Source: Limimaricola cinnabarinus
Lineage (GTDB): Bacteria > Pseudomonadota > Alphaproteobacteria > Rhodobacterales > Rhodobacteraceae
Length of the DNA: 64,000 nucleotides
NCBI RefSeq assembly: GCF_002723615.1
Contig: NZ_KZ304962.1
Coordinates: forward strand, 1-64,000
Direction: 5' to 3'
Shown in pieces: positions 1-7,605 of this stretch (positions are counted from its first letter, which is position 1; each line of letters starts with the position of its first letter). The translations under genes were made by a program, and so were the position numbers. A model generated the notes under the pieces. That model saw nothing but the letters and a program-made list of their open reading frames with translations. It was not told the origin of the DNA and made no database searches.

Positions 1-1368
1 GCGCAGGCGGCGGGTGGATCCGTGGCAGCCCGTCCAGACAGGATGCTCAAAAACCTTGCGGATCTCGCTAAGACTAAATGGCTTTCGGTCGTCCCGGGCT
101 CGACGGTGGGATCGAACACGCAGCTTGTCTAGCTTAATGCTTGAGCTGACCGGAATGCCGTCGCTTTCCGCTCTGTCGAGCAACTGTTTCAGCAGGCCAA
201 GATTGCGGTTGATCGTTGCAGCGCTCAGACCTCTTTTCTCGGCGGGCAGGTCCGCTGCAGCCTCGATGATCTGCGGCACCGTGAGGTCACGATCCTTCGG
301 GCTTTTTCCCCAGCTTTTGGGAAGCTTGTAATGGGAATCCCTGAAGCGCGCGCAATGCCTATGGTTCAGGTTTCGGATATCGCTGATCCCTGTGACCTGC
401 TGCAGGATTCGGGCTGCGGTCATGATCTGCGTTTGAAACTTCTCGTCGACGCCGTCACGACTTTTGTCATCGACCAAACGAGCACAGACTGCGTCAATCC
501 GACTATCGTATTCGAGGTCATCGGAAGGCACGTCTTCCTTGGTTTCCATGGTCGTCAATGCAATGTCCGAGCGCTCAGTCGTGCAAGCCTCGTTACCTGC
601 TGCGGGCTGGACTGGTAACGGGTTGGTACCGCGATCCATCGCAGGATCCGCGCAAGGAGGGGCATAGGCTGCGGTCATGGCCTCCCTCCTGATTTCAGCA
701 GCGAGAGTGATCTCGGGGCTGATGTCGTCGGAAGCGTTCGCGGCTGCGCTTTCGAGGTAAGCCGCAGCGCGCCCCTTTAGAATGATCTGGCGGGCAGTGA
801 TCAAGTCGAGGGCTGACAGGTTCCGCCGACCAATGGCCTCGGAGGTCTTGCGACCGATCAGGCCCGTCCATGATCGAGAAAAATACGCGTCCCGCAGAAC
901 GTCCATATGGGCGACGACGGAGTTGCATTCCTCCTCGCTCAGTCCCTCCTGCGCAAGCGATTGCCGGTCCTGTTCGCTGAAGTGTGCCGACTGGCCACGG
1001 GTCGCCACTAGCCTATGCGCATGTCCCGATACGAGATCGGCCCGCCGTTCCGCCTCGACCGCGTTCGGCGCGCCATCTGCGAGAGCGAGAAGCTCATGCT
1101 TTGCAATCTGAGCCTGCGCGTCGCGCAAGCTATGCTCCAGCAGACGCCGGGCCTCTTCGGGGGAAAGGTTTTCGTGTTCCATGGCCCAAAATACAGCTTC
1201 GCTCTGCGCTGTCACAATAGCGGCGAGACGCCTAGCGGCCGGTAATCCACAGGTTTGTAAGCTCAATTGCATTACGGCAGGCGCTCCACGCCTGACCAGC
1301 GTGCGAGGCAGTCGACGGCGCCACGTATAGACGGCGCCTCTTCGGAAGACATGGTTCATTGCGGTCAT
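1..1368 (-). CDS. Site-specific tyrosine recombinase/integrase, 5' part (runs off the left edge)
   Basis: The minus strand is open without a stop from near 1455 to the first base of the window, giving at least 456 codons. The start chosen (MTAMNHVF) has GGAGG five bases upstream; an in-frame ATG lies four codons earlier. The N-terminus carries RRGAVYTWRRRLP, typical of the short N-terminal domain found on large rhodobacterial integrases. A long helical middle region follows. Residues about 290-430 look like the SAM-like core-binding domain (ATINRNLGLLKQLLDRAE), then a catalytic-domain entry (RKPFSLSEIRKVFEHPVWTGC). The catalytic Arg/His/Tyr residues would lie beyond the edge. The gene starts 132 bases from the 3' end of tRNA-Gln and points away from it, the usual arrangement of an integrase with its tRNA target. 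Base composition is visibly less GC-rich than the flanking genes, which suggests acquired DNA. Confidence 0.85.
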   Translation of the reverse strand, partial: MTAMNHVFRRGAVYTWRRRLPRTLVRRGAPAVMQLSLQTCGLPAARRLAAIVTAQSEAVFWAMEHENLSPEEARRLLEHSLRDAQAQIAKHELLALADGAPNAVEAERRADLVSGHAHRLVATRGQSAHFSEQDRQSLAQEGLSEEECNSVVAHMDVLRDAYFSRSWTGLIGRKTSEAIGRRNLSALDLITARQIILKGRAAAYLESAAANASDDISPEITLAAEIRREAMTAAYAPPCADPAMDRGTNPLPVQPAAGNEACTTERSDIALTTMETKEDVPSDDLEYDSRIDAVCARLVDDKSRDGVDEKFQTQIMTAARILQQVTGISDIRNLNHRHCARFRDSHYKLPKSWGKSPKDRDLTVPQIIEAAADLPAEKRGLSAATINRNLGLLKQLLDRAESDGIPVSSSIKLDKLRVRSHRRARDDRKPFSLSEIRKVFEHPVWTGCHGSTRRLR

Positions 1369-1426
1369 GCCACCCTCCATCGAGAGCAGGCCGTCCGAGA
1401 TCCCCGTCATCCAGTGCTGCACCGTG

Positions 1427-1447
1427 GTGTGACAGCTCTGTGTGACA
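1427..1447. repeat. Direct repeat GTGTGACA x2 upstream of the integrase
   Basis: Two identical 8-bp copies, GTGTGACA at 1427-1434 and 1440-1447, lie 13 bp apart start to start, between the integrase start and the tRNA-Gln 3' end. Position and spacing fit either recombinase arm-type sites or an operator for a regulator of the integrase. Both roles are inferred; only the repeat is seen. Confidence 0.4.
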
Positions 1448-1499
1448 TGCCCCAGTCACGTTTAGGGGCATCAACAATATCAATGACTTAGGAAAAACC

Positions 1500-1574
1500 T
1501 GGCTGGGGTGGTAGGATTCGAACCTACGGTACACGGTACCAAAAACCGCTGCCTTACCACTTGGCTACACCCCA
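1500..1574 (-). tRNA. tRNA-Gln (anticodon TTG)
   Basis: The minus strand folds into a complete cloverleaf. The 7-bp acceptor TGGGGTG pairs with CACCCCA, the discriminator is G, and an encoded CCA follows. The T arm contains GGTTCGAATCC and the anticodon loop reads TTTTGGT with anticodon TTG. Length is 75 nt including CCA. Its 3' end faces the integrase gene, so it is the likely attachment site of the element that extends to the left. The tRNA itself is intact. Confidence 0.97.
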
Positions 1575-1715
1575 GCAGGTGTGGCGGCTGTCTAACCTTG
1601 TCCTGCGGGGGGTTCAAGAGCGGAAATCGCGGTTTGTGCAGCTTCCGCGAGGGCAATTTCACGGTGGCGGGGCGGGGGATCCTAGCTGGCGGAGTCCCCG
1701 CCCCGTATGGCGGGG

Positions 1716-2549
1716 TCAGACGCGGATCGGGTCGGTCTTGGCCAGCCGGTCGAACCCCATCAGCGTCTCGATCAGACGCGGCATCTGCTCCAGCGGCACC
1801 ATGTTCGGCCCGTCGGAGGGCGCGGTATCGGGCGCTTCGTGCGTCTCGAGGAACACCGCCGCGATGCCCAGGGAGACGGCGGCGCGGGCCATGACGGGGG
1901 CGAACTCGCGCTGACCGCCCGAAGCGCCGCCAAGACCGCCGGGCTGCTGCACCGAATGGGTCGCGTCCATCACCACCGGGTAGCCGGTCTTCATCATCGT
2001 CGGCAGGGAGCGCATGTCGGCCACCAGCGTGTTGTAGCCGAAGGAGACGCCGCGCTCGGTGAGCAGGATGCGGCTGTTGCCGGTCGAGGCGATCTTCTCG
2101 GCGACATTGGCCATGTCCCAAGGTGCCAGGAACTGGCCCTTCTTGACGTTGATCGCGGCGCCGGTCTCGCCCGCGGCGATGAGCAGGTCGGTCTGGCGGC
2201 ACAGAAAGGCCGGGATCTGCAGGATGTCGGCCACTTCGGCCACCGGCGCGCAGTGATCGGCGGCGTGGATGTCGGTCAGCACCGGGCAGCCGATGGCGCG
2301 CTTCACGTCGTCGAGCACCTTGAGACCGGCCTCCATGCCGAGCCCGCGCTTGCCCGAAAGCGAGGTGCGGTTGGCCTTGTCGTAGCTGCCCTTGAACACG
2401 AATTGCGCGCCATGCGCGGCGCAGGCCTCGGCCAGTCGGCCCGCGATCATCTGCGCATGGTCCGAGGATTCGAGCTGGCAGGGCCCGGAGATGAGGGTGA
2501 GGGGGCGGTCATTGCCGACCGTGAGGGGGCCTACTTGGACGTCGATCAT
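1716..2549 (-). CDS. kdsA: 3-deoxy-8-phosphooctulonate (KDO-8-P) synthase
   Basis: A cytoplasmic class I DAHP-type aldolase that condenses phosphoenolpyruvate with arabinose-5-phosphate to give KDO-8-phosphate for lipid A core and poly-KDO capsule linkers. The 277-aa length is normal. Visible motifs are GPCQLES near residue 22, KGSYDKANRTS in the PEP-binding region, DIHAADH and DATHSVQQPGG. Cys24 in GPC is the residue that marks the metal-dependent class; the metal-independent E. coli type has Asn there. It lies downstream of two capsule-export genes on the same strand, from which a strong hairpin separates it, so it may be transcribed separately. Start MIDVQVG is the natural first Met. Confidence 0.96.
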   Translation of the reverse strand: MIDVQVGPLTVGNDRPLTLISGPCQLESSDHAQMIAGRLAEACAAHGAQFVFKGSYDKANRTSLSGKRGLGMEAGLKVLDDVKRAIGCPVLTDIHAADHCAPVAEVADILQIPAFLCRQTDLLIAAGETGAAINVKKGQFLAPWDMANVAEKIASTGNSRILLTERGVSFGYNTLVADMRSLPTMMKTGYPVVMDATHSVQQPGGLGGASGGQREFAPVMARAAVSLGIAAVFLETHEAPDTAPSDGPNMVPLEQMPRLIETLMGFDRLAKTDPIRV

Positions 2550-2595
2550 GGGGCAGGGCCTTTCGCGTGCTGTCTGGCCCCGGTCTAGCGCGCAA

Positions 2596-2622
2596 GGCGG
2601 GCGGCGTCACGCGCCGCCCGCC
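2596..2622 (-). terminator. Perfect 11-bp hairpin between kpsE and kdsA
   Basis: Arms GGCGGGCGGCG (2596-2606) and CGCCGCCCGCC (2612-2622) enclose loop TCACG just past the kpsE stop codon. There is no clear U-tract on the minus strand, so termination may be weak, or the hairpin may protect the mRNA end. Confidence 0.55.
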
Positions 2623-2628
2623 GCCCGC

Positions 2629-4296
2629 TCAGCTCGAGACCTGCTCGCGCAGGATCGAGACGGTGAGCGACAGCATCAGGTAGATGCCCGAAAAGATCAG
2701 CAAGGCCAGCGCCGTGTTCTCGAGCGCCTTGGGATAGGTCGCCTCGTCGGGCGCCACCGGCTCGACCCCGAGCGACAGGTAGCGCACCTGCCGGTTGGCC
2801 TCGATCTGCGCGGCCTCCATCTGCTGCAGCGCCTGCTGCACCAAGAGCGTCTGGAAGCCGTAATCCTCCTCGGCCAGCCGCAGCTCGGTGTTGCGCGCGG
2901 CGAGCGATGAGCCCGCCTCCGAGGCTTCGGTCATCTCGCGGCGCAGATCGGTGATCAGCTCCTCGATGCCCGCGATCTGGCTCTTGATCGAATTCACCTG
3001 CGCCTCGTTGGGGCGACGCACGGCGAGCCGGGTCTGCAGCTCCAGCTGCAGCTGCTGGCGCTGCGTCTCGAGCGCCGAGATCTGCTGGGTGCGCGCCGCC
3101 GTCTCGCCCACCGGGTCGATCTGCTGCACCTCCTCCTGGATGCGCAGCCAGTTGGCCAGCGCCTCGGCCCGGCGCGCCTCGGCCGCCTCGTAGCTGTCGC
3201 GCGCGCCCTGCATCTGGTCGTTGCGCAGCCGCGCGGTGAGCTGGTCGACCTGCTCCTCGGCATAGCCCAAGAGCGCCTCTGAAAACCGCTGCGAGGTTTC
3301 GGGGTCGGGCGCGATCACCTCCATCTTCACGATCCCCTCGGTCGGATCGTAGGAGATCTTCACATGGTCCTGGTAGAGGTCGTAGGCGGCCTCGTTGGTG
3401 GCGGGCTGGTGGAGGCGTTGCAGCGGGTCGATCGCCGGGTCGGAGAACACCTGCTTGAAGCCTTCCTCCTCGTCGAGCCGCACCATCGCGGCGCGCGAGG
3501 TGAGGTAGGACTGCACGGTGATGCTGTCCTGCTGGGTCGCCATCGAGGTGCCCTGGAACAGCCCGCCCAGCCCTGCGCCGCTTTGCGGCTCGGCCTGCTG
3601 GATGACGAATTCCGAGCGGGTGGCGAACATCGGCGTGGCGACGGCGAAGAAGTAATACCCCGCCAGAACCGTCGGCAGCAGCACGAAGAGCATCAGCCGC
3701 AGGCCCAGAAGCGCCATCCGACGACGACGACGACGGGCGAGATCGCGCTGGATGCCGCGGATCTCGGAGGCGCGCTGCTCGGCCGGGTCGGCCCGCTCGG
3801 TCGAGGGCAGCTGCCGGTCGCCCTCCGGCACGGTCGAGGGCAGCTGCACGCGCGGCGCGGGCACGGGGGCGGACGCAGACGCGGACGCAGTCTTGTCCTG
3901 CTCCTGCTCGGGCACGACCAGCTCGATGATGTTCGAGCGCTGGAACGGGTCCACCCCGAGCGCGCGCAGCTGGCGCACCGCGTCGAAATCCGACGCCACC
4001 TCCAGCCCCTGCTTTTGCGCCACCCGTCGGGCCATGCGCAGCTGCCGGCCGGTCAGCCCCTCGCGGCGGATCTTGTCGATGTCGTGCTCGGCCTCGGTGG
4101 CGACAGCTTCCTCGACCGAGGCCTCCTGCTGCGGCAGGCGCTGCTGGAGCGGGTGCATCGTCACGGCGGCGGGGGCGGGGCGGGCCTCCATCGCGGCGGC
4201 GGCGGCGGCGCGCGCGGCCTCGGGATCGGCGGGCCGGGGTGCGAGCGGCGCGCCGGCGCGCAGCCGGTAACGGGTCACCTTAGGCGTGGTAGTCAT
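2629..4296 (-). CDS. kpsE: Capsule polysaccharide export inner-membrane protein, KpsE/CtrB family
   Basis: This is the polysaccharide co-polymerase/adaptor of an ABC-type capsule exporter, linking the inner-membrane transporter to the outer-membrane channel across the periplasm. From start MTTTPKV the protein has 555 aa. Residues 1-190 form an extended cytoplasmic region that is Ala/Pro-rich, with a conserved-looking block LTGRQLRMARRVAQK at 81-95 and DPFQRSNIIELV near 116. An arginine run precedes the first membrane segment (about 194-219), a long coiled-coil periplasmic part follows, and a second membrane segment lies near 525-549. The N-terminal extension is far longer than in E. coli KpsE (about 380 aa) but usual in Rhodobacterales as I recall. 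The start overlaps the end of kpsT by 17 bases, indicating coupled translation. Confidence 0.88.
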   Translation of the reverse strand: MTTTPKVTRYRLRAGAPLAPRPADPEAARAAAAAAMEARPAPAAVTMHPLQQRLPQQEASVEEAVATEAEHDIDKIRREGLTGRQLRMARRVAQKQGLEVASDFDAVRQLRALGVDPFQRSNIIELVVPEQEQDKTASASASAPVPAPRVQLPSTVPEGDRQLPSTERADPAEQRASEIRGIQRDLARRRRRRMALLGLRLMLFVLLPTVLAGYYFFAVATPMFATRSEFVIQQAEPQSGAGLGGLFQGTSMATQQDSITVQSYLTSRAAMVRLDEEEGFKQVFSDPAIDPLQRLHQPATNEAAYDLYQDHVKISYDPTEGIVKMEVIAPDPETSQRFSEALLGYAEEQVDQLTARLRNDQMQGARDSYEAAEARRAEALANWLRIQEEVQQIDPVGETAARTQQISALETQRQQLQLELQTRLAVRRPNEAQVNSIKSQIAGIEELITDLRREMTEASEAGSSLAARNTELRLAEEDYGFQTLLVQQALQQMEAAQIEANRQVRYLSLGVEPVAPDEATYPKALENTALALLIFSGIYLMLSLTVSILREQVSS

Positions 4297-4933
4297 AAAG
4301 CTCGCGCGCCTCCTCGAGACTGTCGAACATGTGCAGACGGCCATGCCGCAGCACCGCGGCCTGCCGGGCAAAGCGCTCCAGCGTCTGCGGCTGGTGCGAG
4401 ACGATGATCACCGTCGTCGTCTCCAGCCGCTCGCGCAGGATTTCGCCGGCCTTGCGGTTGAAGGCGGCATCCGTGGTCTGCGGCATGCCCTCGTCGATCA
4501 GGTAGATGTCGAAATCCAGTGCCAGCATCAGCGAGAAGGTGAAGCGCGCGCGCATCCCCTGGCTGTAGGTGCCGACGGGCCGGTCGAAATATTCCTCGAT
4601 GCCGCAGAGCCAGCGGCAGAAGGCCTCGACGTAGTCGGGATCGAGCCCGTAGAGCCGGGCGATGTAGCGCGCGTTCTCGCGCGCGCTGTGGCGCGGCACC
4701 ACCCCGCCCATGAAGCCCAGCGGAAAGGAGATCCGGCAGCCGCGGATGATCTTTCCCTCGTCGGGCTTTTCCAGCCCGGCCATCATGTTGATCAGCGTGG
4801 TCTTGCCGGTGCCGTTGGAGGCAAGAATGCCGAGCGAGCGGCCCAGCTCGACCCGGAACGAGGCCCGGTCGAGGATGATCTTGCGCTGCTTGCCGGTCCA
4901 GAAGGACTTGCTGACCTGGTTGAATTCGAGCAT
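4280..4933 (-). CDS. kpsT: Capsule polysaccharide ABC transporter ATP-binding protein, KpsT/CtrD family
   Basis: ATPase of the capsule exporter, 217 aa from MLEFNQVSK; the start is supported by GGGGAG seven bases upstream. Walker A is ASNGTGKTT (residues 38-46), the signature is YSQGMRARF and Walker B is IYLIDEG, followed by MPQTTDAAF. This IDEGMPxTDxAF block is characteristic of the KpsT family. The permease KpsM and outer-membrane KpsD are not adjacent and must be elsewhere if the exporter is functional. It is first in a two-gene minus-strand unit with kpsE. Confidence 0.9.
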   Translation of the reverse strand: MLEFNQVSKSFWTGKQRKIILDRASFRVELGRSLGILASNGTGKTTLINMMAGLEKPDEGKIIRGCRISFPLGFMGGVVPRHSARENARYIARLYGLDPDYVEAFCRWLCGIEEYFDRPVGTYSQGMRARFTFSLMLALDFDIYLIDEGMPQTTDAAFNRKAGEILRERLETTTVIIVSHQPQTLERFARQAAVLRHGRLHMFDSLEEARELYDYHA

Positions 4934-5188
4934 GTGCTCCCCGCTTCGGCACCCGGCTGTCAATGCCACGACCGACCTTCGGGGTCGATCCGGGCTTCCA
5001 TGATTCCGATCTAGGACCGGTTTATGGCGAAACGACGCCTAAATCCTTACCAAATCGGGGGAATGTTTCCGCGCAGGGGCGCATCCCGCGGCGGGGCCGC
5101 CCGGCGCCTGCCGTCCCGATGCGGCGAAACTTCCGCACCGCTCATGCGTTTGGAGGGCGAACCCCCTTCAGCCGAAAGGAACGTCATC

Positions 5189-5263
5189 ATGCGCAAGTTC
5201 GTCAAGTATTTCGCCATCTGGAAGCTGGCTCGCAAGGTGCTGCGCGGCGGTCGCCGGGCGTGA
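5189..5263 (+). CDS. Predicted 24-residue basic amphipathic peptide
   Basis: A short ORF encoding MRKFVKYFAIWKLARK followed by VLRGGRRA. It is preceded by AAAGGA eight bases before the ATG, a good ribosome-binding site. Nine of 24 residues are Lys or Arg, and they alternate with aromatic and aliphatic residues so that a helix would have one charged and one hydrophobic face. It lies in the 370-base gap between the divergent kpsT and the UDG-like gene. I recognise no family. It could be a membrane-active small protein, a leader peptide or a chance ORF; the strong RBS is the main argument for translation. Confidence 0.45.
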   Translation: MRKFVKYFAIWKLARKVLRGGRRA

Positions 5264-5304
5264 GCCCGCATGTCGGCGGCGGGCGGGCCGCGAGGTAGGC
5301 GGCG

Positions 5305-5892
5305 ATGGAGAAGCTGCATGCCGAGCTTTCCGCCTGCCGCCTGTGCGCCGACCGTTTCGCCGCCACCGCGACGCGGCACGCGCCGCGCCCCGTCGTCTGG
5401 TTTCGCCCCGGTGCAAGGCTCCTGATCGCGAGCCAGGCGCCGGGGCTTCGTGTGCACGAGGCGGGCACGCCCTTCTGGGACCGCTCGGGCAAGCGGCTGC
5501 GCGACTGGCTCGGCATGGACGAAGAGACCTTCTACGACCGCAGCCGCGTCGCCATCGTGCCGATGGCCTTCTGCTTTCCGGGATATGACACCAAGGGCTC
5601 CGACCTGCCGCCGCCGCCCATCTGCGCGCAGGTCTGGCGCGATCGCGTTCTGTCGGAACTGACCGACATCCGCCTCACCGTGCTGATCGGCGGCGCGGCG
5701 ATGAACTGGCATCTGGGCCGCGGGCCGGGCGTGACCGAGCGGGTGCGGCAATGGCGCGACTTCGGCCCCGGCCTCTTTCCCTTGCCTCATCCCTCGTGGC
5801 GCAATACCGCGTGGATCAAGCGCAACCCGTGGTTCGAGGCGGAGGTTCTGCCCGCGCTCAAGGCGCGCGTGCGCGAGGTGATGGAGGATTGA
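5305..5892 (+). CDS. Uracil-DNA glycosylase superfamily protein
   Basis: A 195-aa protein with the UDG-like fold. The N-terminus has CRLC (Cys11, Cys14), motif A region ASQAPGLRVHEAGTPFWD, a central block FCFPGYDTKGSDLPPP and the C-terminal motif PHPSWR, equivalent to the DNA-intercalation loop of UDGs. Members with this pattern are usually annotated as uracil-DNA glycosylase-like proteins. Only two of the four Cys ligands used by Fe-S family 4/5 UDGs are obvious, so an Fe-S cluster is uncertain. The next gene starts two bases after its stop, so the two are likely co-transcribed. Confidence 0.85.
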   Translation: MEKLHAELSACRLCADRFAATATRHAPRPVVWFRPGARLLIASQAPGLRVHEAGTPFWDRSGKRLRDWLGMDEETFYDRSRVAIVPMAFCFPGYDTKGSDLPPPPICAQVWRDRVLSELTDIRLTVLIGGAAMNWHLGRGPGVTERVRQWRDFGPGLFPLPHPSWRNTAWIKRNPWFEAEVLPALKARVREVMED

Positions 5893-5894
5893 GC

Positions 5895-6674
5895 ATGGAA
5901 ACCGGACTGGACGTGGCCTCGGCGGCCATGCAGGCCGCCCCCGAGGACGACGCGGCGCGGCTGCGCTATTACGGCCGTCTCGCGGATGCGGAGCTTTACC
6001 TGCTGCTCGCCGACGAGGCGGGCGAGGAAAGCGTGACCCCGGTGACCATCGAGGAGGCGGGGCAGAGCTATGCCGTGGCCTTCGACCGCGAGGAGCGGCT
6101 GTCCGAATACGCGGGCGCCGCCGCCTTTCACGCCGCCGTGCCGGGCCGGGCGCTGGCGCAGATCCTCGGCAGCCAGGGCCTCGGCCTCGCGCTCAACCCG
6201 CGCGTGGCCCCCTCGGCGCGGCTTTTGCCGCCCGAGGCGCTGACATGGCTGGCCGAGACGCTGACCCATGCGCCGCAGGAGGCGTCAGAGCGCCCCGTCG
6301 CGGTGAACCCGCCGCGCGACGTCTCGGAGGCCCTGCTCGCCGCGCTCGACGAAAAGCTGACCTCGGCGCGCGGGCTGGCGCGCGAGGCGTTCCTCGTCCG
6401 GGTCGAATATGCCGATGGCCGCGAGGCGCCGCTCCTGGCCTTTCTCGACCCCGCGCCCATGGCCGAGCGCGGCCTCGCCGTCGCGGTGGGCGAGGCGCTG
6501 ACCTTTTCGGGGCTGGAGGAGGGCGCGCTCGACGTGACCTTCCTCGAAAGCCAGACGGAGACCGCGCGCCGCATCGCCCGCGCCGGGCTGCGGTTGAAGC
6601 TGCCGCAGCCGCATGTCACCCCCGGCCCCAAGGCGCCCGGCACCGACCCCGAAAAGCCGCCCCGCCTGCATTGA
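5895..6674 (+). CDS. SseB family protein
   Basis: A 259-aa soluble protein of the SseB family, whose bacterial members are mostly of unknown function (the name comes from an E. coli protein implicated in serine sensitivity). The N-terminal half shows the family pattern YYGRLADAELYLLL, then VAFDREERLSEYAG and AAFHAAVPGRALA. A second, degenerate repeat follows, containing FLVRVEYADG and LLAFLDPAP. A Pro-rich tail ends the protein. The start METGLDVAS follows the upstream stop by two bases, so translation is probably coupled to the UDG-like gene. Confidence 0.85.
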   Translation: METGLDVASAAMQAAPEDDAARLRYYGRLADAELYLLLADEAGEESVTPVTIEEAGQSYAVAFDREERLSEYAGAAAFHAAVPGRALAQILGSQGLGLALNPRVAPSARLLPPEALTWLAETLTHAPQEASERPVAVNPPRDVSEALLAALDEKLTSARGLAREAFLVRVEYADGREAPLLAFLDPAPMAERGLAVAVGEALTFSGLEEGALDVTFLESQTETARRIARAGLRLKLPQPHVTPGPKAPGTDPEKPPRLH

Positions 6675-6677
6675 GGC

Positions 6678-7604
6678 TCAGTAGCCGCGCGCCCGGTCCA
6701 CGAGGTGCAAAAGCGGCTCGCCCGCCTCGGCGCGGCGGATGTTCTCGACGATCACCTGTGCTGCGGTGGCGGGCCGCGTGGCCGAGGCGACATGCGGCGT
6801 CACGGTGACGCGCGGATGCGCCCAGTAGGGGTGGTCGCGGGGCAGCGGCTCGGTGCGGAACACGTCGAGCGTGGCATGGCCGATCCGGCCCGTGTCGAGC
6901 GCCGCGAGCAGCGCGTCATCGTCGATCAGCGGGCCGCGGCCGGGGTTGATCAGCGCGGCCCCCCGCGCGGGCAGGGCGAGGCGCGCCGCATCGAGCAGGT
7001 TCTCGGTCTCGGGCGTCAGCGGCAGCAGCGTCACGACGATCTGCGCGCCCTCCAGCGCCTCCGAAAGCCCATCCTCGCCCGACAGGCAGCGCAGCCCCTC
7101 GATCCGCTTTTGCGTCCGGCTCCAGCCCGTCACCGGAAAGCCCAAGCCCGCCAGCGCCTGCGCGCAGGCCCGGCCCAGCGCGCCGAGGCCCAGCATGGTG
7201 ACGGGCCGGTCGGCGGCGAGAGGCGGCGCTTCGGGCGTCCAGTCCTGCTCGGGGTTCACCACATGCGCGTCCATCCCCAGATGATGGCGCAGCGCGTGGC
7301 CTGCCACGTATTCGACCATGCCGCGCTCCAGCCCGTCATCGACCATGCGGGCGAGCGGCTGGGTCAGCGTCGCGTTGCCGACGATCCGCTCCACCCCGGC
7401 CCAGAGCGACAGCACGGCGCGGGCGCGGATGAAGGGGGTGAAGTCGCGCAGATCGTCATTGGGCGCATAGACGATGTAATCGACCGTCCCGGGCGCGGCC
7501 TCGCGCACGACCTCGGCCTCGATGCCGGCGCGGGCCAGCGCGGAGGGGAGCAGGTCGCGGTAGTCGGCCCAGTTGCTTTCGGGGGCGGAGAACAGGATCT
7601 TCAT
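6678..7604 (-). CDS. ghrA: Glyoxylate/hydroxypyruvate reductase A
   Basis: A 308-aa member of the D-2-hydroxyacid dehydrogenase family that reduces glyoxylate and hydroxypyruvate with NADPH in the cytoplasm. The Rossmann motif GLGALG is at 139-144, followed by GWSRTQKRIEG, which suits an NADP-binding loop. The substrate/catalytic blocks NPGRGPLIDDDALL, DVFRTEPLP and TPHVASAT carry the expected Arg, Glu and His. The start MKILFSAPE lies one base after the rodA stop, so it is the last gene of the elongation cluster transcript. This gene order is common in Rhodobacterales. Specificity is inferred from the GhrA-like sequence. Confidence 0.9.
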   Translation of the reverse strand: MKILFSAPESNWADYRDLLPSALARAGIEAEVVREAAPGTVDYIVYAPNDDLRDFTPFIRARAVLSLWAGVERIVGNATLTQPLARMVDDGLERGMVEYVAGHALRHHLGMDAHVVNPEQDWTPEAPPLAADRPVTMLGLGALGRACAQALAGLGFPVTGWSRTQKRIEGLRCLSGEDGLSEALEGAQIVVTLLPLTPETENLLDAARLALPARGAALINPGRGPLIDDDALLAALDTGRIGHATLDVFRTEPLPRDHPYWAHPRVTVTPHVASATRPATAAQVIVENIRRAEAGEPLLHLVDRARGY

Positions 7605-7605
7605 G

